This document shows positions 1 to 34,900 of a stretch of DNA of 64,000 nucleotides, one piece after another (the stretch's first letter is position 1; every line of letters starts with the position of its first letter). The translations under genes were made by a program, and so were the position numbers. This DNA is from Karalla daura (lineage: Eukaryota; Chordata; Actinopteri; Chaetodontiformes; Leiognathidae). Under the pieces are notes generated by a model. The model made no database searches, was not told where the DNA came from, and saw only the letters and a list, made by a program, of their open reading frames with translations. The DNA is taken from assembly GCA_029224185.1 (NCBI GenBank), contig CM055207.1, positions 14,091,791 to 14,155,790 on the forward strand. The letters are read 5' to 3'.

Positions 1-597
1 CCTTTGAAAATAACACTGCCAACAGCGTCTGTAGATGGAAAAATCCAGACGGAACAAAATATTTGGCCGTTTTAAGTTATTTTGGCTCGGAGGGGAAAAA
101 CGCCTTGTCATTAGTGCGAAATTTGCCACAGCGAGTCAGTGTGATTGGCGTCTCTAAGATGGGAAGTGAGACAGATAAAAATAGAAAGGGATCATGCATG
201 CGCACGCACACGCGCGCACACACGCACACACACACACACACACTGTGTCAAAGTGAGCAAAGAAAGATACAAGACGCCTCTTTGTTTCCGCCGAGACCAC
301 AGCACCAGGGAGAAGGTGGAGCGGGGAGGGGTGTGTGTGCGTGTTTGTGTGTGTGGGTGTTGGTGAGCGTGTGTGTGTGTAACAGCGAGTCTGTCTGTGA
401 GAAGAGAGAGGTTGCATGAGAGGCTGCGTAACAAAAAAAAAAAATCCATAAAACTACCATGAAAACACATTTAAAGGGCATGCTAAATTGAGTCCTCTGG
501 GCTTTCCTCGGCTCTTCTGAGCGTGTGTTTTTGTGTGTACGTCTGAAGCCTTTCACGAAGCCTTCACTCAGAGCTGTCTGGCTCGCTCGTCTGTAAG

Positions 598-630
<33 letters not shown>

Positions 631-671
631 GTGTGGCGCCGGGGTTCAAAGTGCGGCAGGCAGGTACCTAC
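1..671 (-). other. ttyh2: ttyh2 intron 3 (partial)
   Basis: No exon is visible. The stretch holds three alternating purine-pyrimidine microsatellites: CA-rich at 201-243, GT-rich at 331-380 and GT-rich at 597-635. The last lies about 36 nt inside the intron and reads as CA repeats in the pre-mRNA. Open frames here code only for His-Thr or Val-Cys runs and are repeat artefacts. Confidence 0.85.
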
Positions 672-24226
<23,555 letters not shown>

Positions 24227-24283
24227 GCCTGCCCCGAGACTACAGCCTAAATTAGCCCCCCTTCACTACAACTTAATCCCGTC

Positions 24284-24397
24284 TCATATCAAGACAAAGG
24301 CGGACTGTGAAACGCATGCCCGGCTACGGAGACGCACTCTGAGCTGCGGGAGCGCACGCTGTCCGGGGCAGAGTGAGGTCCGACACTGGGTGATCAT
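24284..24397 (-). other. candidate uORF, 37 codons, in ttyh2 leader
   Basis: An ATG at 24397-24395 opens a 37-codon frame closed by TGA at 24286-24284, entirely upstream of the ttyh2 start. A second short frame (24273-24317, 14 codons, TAA) overlaps it in another frame, and a 4-codon frame (24425-24439, TGA) precedes both. None overlaps the main ATG at 24226. Relevance depends on the unknown transcription start. Confidence 0.35.
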
Positions 24398-24659
24398 GAG
24401 AGGGACGGACAGACAGACAGCCAGTCACACTGCGCCCATGTCTCGGTCTGTGTGTGGACCGTCCTCTCCTCTCTCCTCTCCTCTCCTCCTCTTCTCTCCT
24501 CTCCTCTCCTCTCTGCTCTGCTCCGACCCGCCGCTGCTCCGAGCGCTCGGCGCAGCCACCAGCCCGCTGCGCGCGCACGACGGGGTGACGGGCGCGCGCA
24601 CACAGACGCGTCTGAACTCAGCTGAGATATGAGTGCGAGTGAGTGAGTGAATGGGCAGA

Positions 24660-24698
24660 GCCAGCCACAGCCACAGCCACAGCCAGGCCAGCCACAGC
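24660..24698. repeat. hexanucleotide CAGCCA-type tandem repeat
   Basis: Imperfect tandem units of CCACAG/CAGCCA, about six copies, inside the ttyh2 CpG-rich region. It is a potentially length-variable element in the promoter or leader. Confidence 0.7.
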
Positions 24699-24850
24699 CT
24701 GCTCCGATTGGGAGGACTCCGCTGGTCCAGGATGCGCGCCGAGAGTTGTGTCTCCGCGTTGCGCGCGGTTTCGGCGCGCTGCGTTGAACCCGCGACGACG
24801 CCGCCACCTAGCGGCCAACCGGGAGCACTGACTCGGAGCTCAGAGTTCAC

Positions 24851-25699
24851 TGTGCGCTCTCATAGCTGTGCCGACACCCTAAACTTAGCTCCACCAGTTG
24901 CTCACCAAAGGGACCAATCAACAGGTAACTGGCCCAGGGACAACTGTGGCTCTTCGTCTGCACACTATCGAACACTTGTCAGCTTTAAAGTCTGGAACTT
25001 CTTTGCTCCAAAACACACTCTCCATTTTCACGACTTGCCATTCCTCATGAATACTATAGTCTTTAAGGATAATTCACCTGATGGGAACCTTCCAGAGGGA
25101 TTCATGAGTTTTTATATCCGAGAGCCCACTCCAGTTAACACAAATCAGGTCACCCAAGCAGACCCCTTGGTTTTATTGTAGGGTTCCATACCAGGCAAGA
25201 TTGGGTGCTGTAAGGGATTGTGTGACTGTCTGCATTACTTGGTGGGGAGACTTGTGAATTACACCTACATGCAAGTAAGCAGTGTCACACATTGTCCTGG
25301 TGACCTGTCCATGTTTTCCCCTTTTCTCTTACATAATGGAAATGAGCTCAAGCACACCCCAAAATAGATAGTGGGTCAGTGCCTTTCTGTATCATTCAGC
25401 AGCATTTATTTCAGTTTCTACTTAGTGTTCTCGTATATGCTTTAGGTATTAAGAAAAAAATCCTTCCAACATTTTCAGTCATGAAACACTGCACCAGGTA
25501 ATAATGCCAGGATAGGGTTAAGTGTTTTTTTGTGGTCATAGTGGTTTTGTTGAACTTTTGTTATCAAGTGAAGTACTGAACATTCATTTAGCCCTTTCTT
25601 GTGGAAGGATGTTAACAGCTCTAACAGACGGGATGGTGACACTTGTCAGGCCATTCTGTCGACTGAAATCATTCACAGCAATACAGTGAAAAGGCCGGA
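24851..25699. other. rpl38-ttyh2 intergenic spacer
   Basis: About 0.85 kb lies between the rpl38 polyadenylation signal and the ttyh2 CpG region. A stretch at about 25190-25380 has a CCTGGTGACCTGTCCATG phrase reminiscent of the 3' half of fish SINEs, but it is too diverged to call. Nothing else is recognised. Confidence 0.6.
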
Positions 25700-25718
25700 C
25701 ACAGGATGTTTTCCAATT

Positions 25719-25724
25719 TTTATT
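25719..25724 (-). terminator. rpl38: rpl38 polyadenylation signal AATAAA
   Basis: Canonical AATAAA on the minus strand, 24 nt after the stop codon. Cleavage is expected around 25700, giving a very short 3'UTR typical of ribosomal protein genes. Confidence 0.85.
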
Positions 25725-25747
25725 ACAATTATCTGTACATCACGGAT

Positions 25748-25773
25748 TTACTTGAGCTCCTTCACAGCCAGAC
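25748..25773 (-). CDS. rpl38: rpl38 exon 5 (C-terminus)
   Basis: 26 coding nt giving the end of Gly63 then LAVKELK and TAA (25750-25748). The acceptor has an almost pure T tract and ttccag. Too short for any ORF caller; found by requiring the conserved eL38 C-terminus. Confidence 0.95.
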
Positions 25774-27858
25774 CTGGAAAAAAAGCAAAACAGAGACAAT
25801 CTGGTTAGAAACTATTCTCAGATGCAACAGCTTAGACAGTCTTGCACTTCCAGGCTGAAGGGATGCTTCACTAGCAGCCACTAATGATGTGAAATAATTA
25901 CACCACAGAAAGCTCATCTGGACTGAACATCTGACAGAATCAGAACAGCAGCCTCAGTCGCTGTTCACACAGTTGCTAGAAACAGTCAAGTTGATCCAAA
26001 TCAAACTGGCGTACGACTGCTGAGCAATAATTTGCCAAACCCATTCAACATTTATCAACAACTCCTGGCAAGCCTTTCCACATGTAACAAGTGAATCAGT
26101 TGCGGAGAGGAGGACCAATTATTCTGCCTCTGAACTTGGAGGAGCTCCAGAGAGCTACTGAATGCTATATTTACACACCACGGCTCGCCGGACTGGATTT
26201 ACACCTGTAAGGGCACAACATCAGTAAGAGTTGTACTCATTCGAGATTGGTGGTAATTTGCGTTGGGTCGAGAGTAGTTCTCATGCCGTTTGATTCCGGC
26301 GTACACATTTCTGTCTTCGCTGCAAACGCCTACGTTAAATCACAGGAAAACGTCTGTCAGGGCCTCGTTTGGATGAGCAGACTGAAACATGGATCAAGCT
26401 CCAAATGCTCCGTGAGATTTAAAAAGGCAAAAGCCGAACTAGAAGCAGTAATATTTTATCTCCGGGCACTATGTAAGGACACTTTGATGTCGATCGAGTC
26501 AGTCCAGACGCTGATGTAAGGTGTTGCATCACAGACGACACAAATGAATACAATCTCCATTAGGGTAATCGCTCTGACTTCTATCCATTTGCGTTTTTAC
26601 GGGAAGTAATTTCCACGGCAGCCACATTAAAGAGATCGCATTGACTTGGTAACTGCTTGCAAAGTAACGGCGGCGCCCCGCTCATACTGACCTGGGGGCA
26701 GGGACTGCTTGAGCTTCTCAGCCTTTTCTTTGTCTGTGATGACCAGGGTGTACAGGTACCTGCTGCAGCGCACCTTGAACTTAACATTGTCCTTGTTCTT
26801 CTTGATCTTTACGGCTGAGGGAAGACAGGGGAGACGCGCCACTTCAGATTCAGTTCAGACATATCAAAATTGACATTAAAACCACGCCTGAATCTGATTT
26901 ATAGATTAATGCATGAATATTTCTGAAATATTAGAAGTGCCAATGCTTTATTGTGATTGTCAACTTAATTGAAAAGAGAACTAGTTAAAGAAAAGTCTTT
27001 GAAAATACTTATTTAGCAGCCAAGTAAACACTTTACAGCCCCTTTATCCCACAATCAGATTGCAAATGAGCCACAGTCAACCCACTCCACAAATGACTCC
27101 TTTGCAACCTGGATAATTGAATACATAATGTAAATGGTTGAATTCTCAAATTGGCAATGCATGGAACAGGTGCATTTTGAAGTTGCAGTGTCATAACATT
27201 GGCAATGGGAAACAAAACATAACCTGAAGCAAATTAACACAATATAAACTTTACTCTGAATTCAAGCCAAGACAATCCTGACTGTATATCCACCATAACT
27301 CAACAGTGAAACTTACACTTGGCATCCTTCCTCCTGGCTGTAAGCAGGAAATCTTTGATTTCTTCAATCTTGCGAGGCTGCAATTACAAGGACAAGAGAA
27401 CGCGCACAATTAACAATCAGCGTCGACACTAGCAGGTTGCGAGATTGTAGAGAAAAGATGTCAGGGGACCGGTGGAACTGAGGTTTCTGGGAGAGAGCGA
27501 AACTCAGCACTAGGTCCATCATTGCTCTCGCAAGAGTGAAATGCACCTTCAGGCACATGTAGCCCGGGATGTATGGACATCTTGCGTGTGAATGTTTCCA
27601 TCGGCAAACTTGGGGAAACTAGGAAAACGTGCTGCGCTTTGGTGCGCCATGTCTTTTTACTCAGGCAGGAGCCGGGTCGCCCTCGGGTGCTATGCTAACG
27701 CTAACCTCCAATGCTAACCACTTCATACCCATGCCTGTCGACTTTAACGACGCAACCAAGTTGCATTTTACAATAAGGGATGTTCATATTAACGGGACAA
27801 ATAATTGACCGCCGCGGAGCTGTGACTACATGTCTTAAAGTGAAAGAATCCTTACCAT
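25748..27858 (-). CDS. rpl38: 60S ribosomal protein L38 (eL38), complete
   Basis: The coding parts are 27856-27858 (ATG only), 27317-27377, 26692-26814 and 25748-25773. Together they make 213 nt, which is 70 codons plus TAA, the canonical eL38 length. The protein reads MPRKIEEIKDFLLTARRKDA, then [20 protein letters not shown], then YLYTLVITDKEKAEKLKQSL, then PPGLAVKELK, and is essentially identical to vertebrate RPL38. eL38 is a small basic protein on the surface of the large ribosomal subunit; in mouse, loss of one copy (Tail-short) disturbs translation of Hox mRNAs and axial patterning. All junctions are GT-AG with in-frame phases. Single-copy features (introns, TOP promoter) show it is the functional gene, not a processed pseudogene. 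ttyh2 follows in the same orientation, as in human. Confidence 0.98.
26692..26814 (-). CDS. rpl38: rpl38 exon 4
   Basis: 123 nt encoding the rest of Ser22 through the first base of Gly63, including the lysine-rich [15 protein letters not shown] block and TLVITDKEKAEKLKQSLPP. The acceptor is cctcag and the donor gtcagt at 26691. Reading past the donor gives a spurious tail, so the splice is required. Confidence 0.97.
27317..27377 (-). CDS. rpl38: rpl38 exon 3
   Basis: 61 nt encoding residues 2-21 plus the first base of codon 22 (PRKIEEIKDF then LLTARRKDAK). The acceptor is attgcag and the donor gtaagt at 27316. The intron is phase 1. Confidence 0.97.
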
Positions 27859-27882
27859 GTTGCCGTTTCAGCGGACTGAACG
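27856..27882 (-). CDS. rpl38: rpl38 exon 2 (27 nt; UTR plus ATG)
   Basis: A tiny exon with acceptor cccccag (ending at 27883) and a gtaagg donor directly after the ATG. It contributes 24 nt of leader and only the initiator codon, so the start context on the 3' side is set by splicing to exon 3 (CCT). A at -3 is a good initiation context. Confidence 0.93.
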
Positions 27883-28069
27883 CTGGGGGAAAGAGCAGAG
27901 GGAGATAATTCAGTTAAAAGGACGCCATTTCAAGCAATGGAACACAAATCTTCACGTAACCACATTTCAGCCGACACGACAATTCCGAATTTGTAAGATG
28001 TAAGGTAGATACTGGATAGATTTAGGAGGATGGACGATGATTTTATTTGAGTGTGACCGTGAAACTCAC

Positions 28070-28099
28070 TCAGTCTGCCAGAGAGGGGATGAAGAGGGG
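28070..28099 (-). other. rpl38: rpl38 exon 1 (5'UTR, TOP start)
   Basis: Transcription is predicted to start in the pyrimidine run CCCCTCTTC (28099-28091, minus strand), about 30 nt downstream of TATAAAAG. The exon ends at 28070 before a consensus gtgagt donor. It is about 30 nt and noncoding. The 5'-terminal oligopyrimidine (TOP) tract is the established element that couples ribosomal-protein mRNA translation to mTOR/LARP1. Confidence 0.8.
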
Positions 28100-28103
28100 C
28101 GTG

Positions 28104-28128
28104 ACTTCCGGTGTGGAAGGCTTTTATA
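28104..28128 (-). promoter_or_regulatory. rpl38: rpl38 core promoter: TATA box and ETS site
   Basis: TATAAAAG occupies 28128-28121 on the minus strand. ACCGGAAGT (ETS/GABP-type) occupies 28112-28104, between the TATA box and the TOP start. This combination is typical of vertebrate ribosomal protein promoters. Confidence 0.8.
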
Positions 28129-29139
28129 CAGCGCTACGGGTAGCACAAAGGGTCAAAGTTAATTGAGAAAAAGCGAAATGCTGTTCGTTTGATACCTTGC
28201 AGCGTTGATTTACGGCTTTCCGGTGGCATTTTCGATTATATAATCATAAGCATAATCGACTATTGTCTGTCGTGTCAAGAGTAGTTATCCAAAAATAGTG
28301 TATAACATTGTAACCATGTAGCTAGACTGTATAGCTGTTAGGTGCTGTAAATTAACTTTAAGTTAACCTACCACTATCTATCTATCTACCCATGAAGAGT
28401 TAACTGCCCTCAAGCTTTGAGGAGAGGACACAAAGGAGCTTAAGCTGTTGTGATGTAAAAACATGTATGGCAAATATGAATTCTCTATATGCTCTAAATT
28501 TTCTGTATATGTGTGTGTGTGTGAGAGAGAGAACTAATGTGAAGCAAACATGAATTTCTGGTGCCAATATCAACCTCTAAAAAAGCACTGTTTTTATTGA
28601 TGTATCTTACTGCGGATCACACATTGCACAGTGATGTGTGCACTACAAATTCTATACATATATGTTGCATGCAAGGTTTAAAGAAGGATAATGTCTTCCA
28701 TGGAAGTCGGACACTAATATTATGAATTCAAACTTCTGCAGAGGCAGAAACTTAGTAAGATTAACAATTAGGCCTCACATACCCCATGCAGTCAATTGTT
28801 CAAATGGTCTGTCACTGTGGATCCCTAAGCACTTACTGCACATGTGAGCGGGTTTTACACAGCACTGCCAGTGATTTTAGAAGACTCCAAAAGACGATTT
28901 AAGAAGAGACATCAATCTATCAAAAGGAAGAGGGAAGTCAGGGAACAAAAATGATTGGATGTTTCAACATCTGTTCGATTCACAGAGCATCTCGAGGCTA
29001 AACTTGTGATCTTGTGCCTGTGGTTTAATCCACAGCGACAGAATCCTGTTGGAAACATGGCAAAATCACAGCAATGATTGAATTAGATTATATTTTAGTA
29101 TATTAAAATTGTTTTCTAAAGGTATGAGGCATAAAAGCC

Positions 29140-29337
<198 letters not shown>

Positions 29338-30049
29338 ATTCTGTCAAATACAGATAGATGTTCCTTTTGTTCCTTTTTTTCGATTTAAGTAACAGTGCAG
29401 AGGTGTTCAGCCCAGAGACCCAATTTCTCTGCTGCGAGACTGCTGTGTTATGTGTTTTAGTCGTATAGATTCTGGCAGCTATTCCTTTATTGTATAGTTC
29501 CAGACTCCAAACTGTAAATTACAGTTGCTCAAAAAGCTAAAACATTTGGCTGGAGACACCTCGGAGACTACACACACCCTCTGAATTATGGGTTCAATTA
29601 TCTTTCACAGTCGAGGCAGATAAATCCAAAGGGCGCCAGAATAATACGCCTTTTAAGTATATAAATGGTTCTCAGCGAAGAAATTCTCGTCTATTATCCC
29701 CACAACTTGACAAAAATAGTTTGATATATTTCCACAACAGCAGTGAAAATGTTAATGGACTGATGCTGTGACAGTCAGAGCTGAGAAACATGCTCCTGCT
29801 CTGCAGGTTTACCTTTACTCTTGGCTTACGTAGTCTTCAATTATTTTGTTTCATTGCGTATTTTTGCAGGTACAGCATGCAATTAAAAGTAACTGCAGCA
29901 GAGTTTGTTGGCAGTTAATTTGCAGCTCATGTCCTCAAGCAAACAAACAAAACAACAAAAGAAAGCAGCAAAACAGAGGACATGAAACGACAGAATACAT
30001 AAACGTTGGAGATGATGAAGAGGACCAATAGAATGAATATAGCGTCGGT

Positions 30050-30300
30050 GACATGGTGGAAGAGTGGTTAGCATATAGTCACCTCACAGGCCTTTTCTGT
30101 GTGGAGTCTGCATCTTCTCTGCATGGGTTATGTCATGGCACTCCAGTTTCTTCCCACAGTCTAAGACCATACGAGTGAAGACTAAAAAATGATCCTGGGT
30201 GTGCATGTGAAAGTGAACGGTGTGTGTGTGTGCGTGTGTCTGTGTGAGTGTGAGACCCCAACTTCACAGGTAAGGTGATGGATGACTGGATACAGCATAG
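30050..30300 (+). mobile_element. SINE copy with tRNA-like head
   Basis: GTGGAAGAGTGGTTAGCATA and CACCTCACAGG form the tRNA-like head. The core TTTTCTGTGTGGAGTCTGCA follows, then CTGCATGGGTTA, TTCTTCCCACAGTCTAAGAC, a GT-rich stretch and GGTGATGGATGACTGGATAC. This is the most complete SINE copy in the window. Confidence 0.75.
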
Positions 30301-33300
30301 ACACGTAAATCACAGGTGATAATTGAAGCCAAAGGTTGAGGCTGGATTTTAACATAGCAAAGCTTTGATCACTCGATACTGTTTGTTGCTATGGAAGGCT
30401 TTTCTTAATCAAGGAAGCGATTAAGCTTCAACGGACTCTTGAACTGAGCTACACCTGATCACTCCGAGCTCTGAAAACAACCAGGCCCTGCCGCTCCTGC
30501 TGGATGAGCCTGGATATCACGATGTTTATGAACTCTTGGCTTTTACTCTTTCAACAGATTTGTTTATGGAGAGAGTGCAGAGGCAGTGCCCAGCTTGCTG
30601 AGTAGTAACACAGATGGGGAAACATCGTCGTGGGTACATGTTGTGGAGGAAATGGTGGTCCAGTGGCTGCACCGTTGAATACAGATCCAGCGTGGCAGGA
30701 TGTTTCTCCTGCAGCTGAGGTCATTAACGAGCTCCAGCCACTGAAGACTGCTTCAGTATTCAAGTTTCAAACACGATGGATGATCTTTGTCAATAATTCA
30801 CACCAGCAGCACCACGCCGGCCAGGTTTGAGTGACATTTTAGTCTGTTTCCATGGAGATCTGCTTTGACGTGGCATTAATTCATAAGGACAGGAAACATG
30901 GGATCAGTCCTTTTTAATTAACCTCCTATCCACCTGTCCGCCCGTGTCCACAGGCCATCTACCCTGAGATACTCGATCAGCGCTTGTCCTATCGGGCACC
31001 TTTCACTTGGGATTTTAAATTTTCAGTAGTCTGGTGTCAATCAAGGTGAAGGATGGAGTCCAGCTTGTTTCTGATAAAGACTCTGGGTTTCAGAGGAGGA
31101 CCTCTGCATCACTGAAATCACCCACAAACACAAGCACAGACGCCGGAACCATGCTGATGTTGTTATACCATCCCTTGGTGTTCTGATTAGTCTTTCACAA
31201 TAACAGAGTCCAACATGAGCAGTTTATCCCAACATGGCTTCTGATGCCAATTTGATTGAGCTGTATTTACCTACCTGGCACGGCAGCAGGACTGTGAGGG
31301 GGATTTGCAGCTGTGGGAGAATAATGCAGGGTCTTTGCTCTGGGTTCACAGATCATAGTTCACAGATCGTGTCCGTGGTCAATAGTTTTGGCACTGGTTT
31401 TACAGCTCATGCTGTTTGGGGTCCCACAGATCCCAGCACCCATCCAATCCATTCTCTTACCCATAATGATGTCACAGAGGTCAGGTGGGGCCAATCCTTA
31501 GCATGTATAGGGCGAAGGCAGGGCATACATCCTGGACAGGTCAGATACCAGCAGAACCCTATGACAGCATAGGGTACAAAACAGGTAAAATAACAAATGA
31601 ATAACATAAATCCACATAGACTTGAGGGTAAATCCATGCACGACTCGCTGTCGGCACAAATCACGACAGATCAGAGGAAAATGAAACACATTCATCAGTG
31701 TTTTACAGCCGATACCGAAACAAAATGTCAACCTCTGTCATGTTGTTTTTTCCTCCTTTGAACAACCCTCTCGATATTGGGAGATGCTGTGAAATATCAA
31801 GCTGATGAAACAGTGTTAAGTGTGTTTTATGAGCTGTTAAACAGGGCTGAGGCAAAACGTTTTATGTCATTTGAGTGTGCTGACTGCAGCTGTGATGACT
31901 CCAGCTGTGATGGGAACGCCTGACTCCAGTCATTTATGTGCGTGAGAGTGGCTGTGTGCGGACACTTCTCTTGCTTCAAATAAACCATGTGGTGCTATTT
32001 GTTTTTCAGGGCCTACGCATGGCCGATGAATTACGGGACATGTGCATGTCGAGGATCAGCTCAGTCTTGTAGATTACGACACATGCCTGTGATCTGTTTA
32101 ACTAGAGCTCCTCTGCACCCGGATCATATTTATTCTACTTGCTTACACTGCAACAAACGTGATCACACAAAGCTGAGCGCTTTGCAGACCCCCCCCGCCT
32201 GACTCCGAGTATCTCTTTCTGACAACTGCAGTTCAGTTCTCTCGGCAATAGAGGGCAGCGGGCAATAGCTCATCCGGGCCTGAGCTGTGTCTAGCTCTGG
32301 CTGTGACAATGGGAGACGCTGTGGATCAAGGAATGGGCTCCACTCGTCTTCTTTTGGACAGAGGGAGCGATAACAGAGCTGGATGTTATTTTCTGTTTCC
32401 CCTGACTGTTAAAACATCTCGGCGGATCGTTCCGGGGCTCAGCTCATCACGGCAACTGACCCACGTCACTGCCTCGACATACACATGGAATTGAGAGAAC
32501 TTGAAATTTGTATTCTCTTTTTGTCTTTTTTTTTTTTTTTCACAAATTGTCGGGCAAAAAAAAAATACTCCTCCTCTTCAAAAAGAAAAGACGGACTCAT
32601 TGAGGCCGCCTAGGGCAACTGCTAATTTATTTACACAGCAGTGTTCATTTCTGAATTATTTCTGCACTGAAAACTCATTTAAAGTCCTTCTTTTTTTGGA
32701 CACACCTGCTTTAAAATAGTATCCCGAAACTGTAATCCCCCCTCTTTGTGCAAAGGTAGTAATTGGAATAAAAATGTGTACCCTCGGGCTGAGGGATGAT
32801 CATACTTTGTAACTACGTGCCGGCTTATTAAAAAGGCGCAGTGGGGTTACAGGAGGGAAAAAGAATGATCCTAGCGGCACAGATCCTTTTTAACTGTAAC
32901 AGACACGTAAAGTGTGGATGATGGAATCTCAGGAGCTCCGCCATAGACATCGCAGGTAATGATACACATCATTCCTGCCCGCGAGCCTGTATGTGCGACA
33001 GCCGCGCCACGCGAGAGCTAATGAGTAATGCAGCGGCAGGTTCTGTTATTAATCACGGTTTGATCTATGGATGAGGAGCAACAAAAGATTACCCGAAATA
33101 GTTTATTGAACCGTCCTTATTGGATTTACTTCGACCCTGAAGTCGGTGGAAGGATTTAAACGCATGTCTAGCATGAATGCACTGTAAAATGGGGCAGAGG
33201 TGACAGGGTGCACCTCCAGTTTTTCAAATTAAAGGATTAACTGTATCCAAAAGTTTTTTTTCCTTTTTTTCTTTTCCACCGCAGGAAACCACCTCTGGTG

Positions 33301-34139
33301 TTAATGTGGGATGAAACACAAGACTTAAAAAAGTTAATGTGGTGTTAAAGGAATGCCCGCGTCGGTGGAGTTATGTTCAAGTGCGTCACTCATTAGAAAT
33401 GCAAGAGGAGAGCACTTCAAAATCCCCTCCACAGCAGCGCTTGCCTAATCTGCCTGATTATTGATCAGATTGATTAGTCGAGTATTGATCCCTTTTCCGC
33501 CAGCCTTATCGGAGGCAAACTCAAAGTACATCTGCAGATGTGGGGAGATTATTAGAGAGTCTGAGGGTTTACCCTGACAGAATCTCAATGCGAATGTGCT
33601 CAGACTTGTCAGAGAAGCAACAGATTGTGGAGAGAGCATAGCAGCATGGCTGGATCCATGCCATTCAGGCCCAGCCCGGAGAGGAGAAGGGAGAGGAAGG
33701 GTTGAAGTTAGATGTATGACGTGGATCTAAATGCTGCATTGAGAGGCGCAGGGAGGTCAGGTACAGTTAAAGTCAATCTGCGGGGGTGACACTGAGCAAC
33801 CTGAAAACCTGAAGGCTGCCGTGGATGTTTTGCGGGAGGGAAACTAATCTTTCTTACAGGTGATAGTCAGGCCGTTACCCAAGAATTCATAGATGTGTCA
33901 CCCATTCCTTCCCGCCCATGCAGTCATCAATCCCTTCTGTTACCCCCACAAGCCAGTTCCACTTCTCTCTTAAAGCAGCGCCTCAGGGCCATCCAGCTCT
34001 CCATGAATTATGCCGAGAGACTTTGTGGTGGAGGTTGAGTGTTACATTTAAGACAGAGGAGTTCACAGCGAAACAAAGGACTTTTTTGAGCGTGAACGAG
34101 GTCGACATGACAAGGAGAAAAGATGGTGCTTAAGTGGAT

Positions 34140-34900
34140 TGCTGTCTGTAAAAAAATGTGTTTTTTTAATATTACCACAGGGGGCACCAAAGTCCATAAT
34201 TCCCATAGACTTCACATGCTGTCCAACAGTGGCTATTGACATGTTAATCCCATGCATGAGAATGCTGATAACGCTATTCTAATCATCATAATCGTTTAAA
34301 TTATGTGTGGGTCAATTGGCGCAAGCTAACATGGGAACAAAGTCAGAATGTGGTGTGTGGAGAATCACGGGTTAAAGCTTCAGCTGGTAAGATCAAGAAG
34401 GAAGGGAGGGAAGAGGAAGAGGAAGAGCAACAGAGGGACAGGCATTACAATCTGAGCCATATACCGTCCATAAAAGATGGACACAGTCTTCTGGTCTGAA
34501 AAGCGACGCCTACAGAAGTGACTTTACTTGCAATGCCACCAAGATCCACTAGGGTTGGCTCCAATGCATTGAAATACTCATACAAAAGTAAATACTCATT
34601 CAATCATGTTTTTCTCATAACTCATGACAGTTTCAACAGCTAAGGTTTCTCATGCCAGAGTGTGATTTGGTGGTCAATTTGAAAATAATTCCATGATTAA
34701 TTAGATTGATAAAAAAAAGATAATCAGGGGCATGTCCACTTTCCGCCTTATAAAACCCCAATATGGAATAACAAAGACACCTTCTTAAGTCTTTAAGAAG
34801 ACATGTCCTGCCGTCTGGGCATATGGACAGTTTTAGCAAATATGACAAAAATTACTTAGTTCCCAACCAGAGCTTTAAAGATGGTAAAACTCCTGATAAA
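34140..34900. repeat. degraded interspersed repeat
   Basis: Phrases such as ACCACAGGGGGCACCAAAGT, CCATAAAAGATGGACACAGT and CTGGTCTGAAAAGCGACGCC resemble old fish repeat families containing 'AAAGATGGACACAG'. Exact ends cannot be set. Confidence 0.45.

Larger units (their letters stand above)
24230..24850 (-). promoter_or_regulatory. ttyh2: ttyh2 CpG-rich promoter and 5' leader region
   Basis: This stretch just upstream of the ttyh2 ATG is visibly CpG-dense compared with its flanks, with several GCGCGC runs. It has no TATA box. A CCAAT box (minus strand) lies at 24707-24711, and a purine/pyrimidine tract occupies 24463-24515. A hexanucleotide repeat (CAGCCA units) lies at about 24660-24698. 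The start site cannot be fixed from sequence. If transcription starts near or upstream of 24440, the leader would contain three upstream ATGs. Confidence 0.65.

Noticed and set aside
25774..28069. Possible snoRNAs in rpl38 introns
   Set aside because: Searched for C/D-box pairs and H/ACA ends on the minus strand by eye; no convincing pair with a terminal stem.
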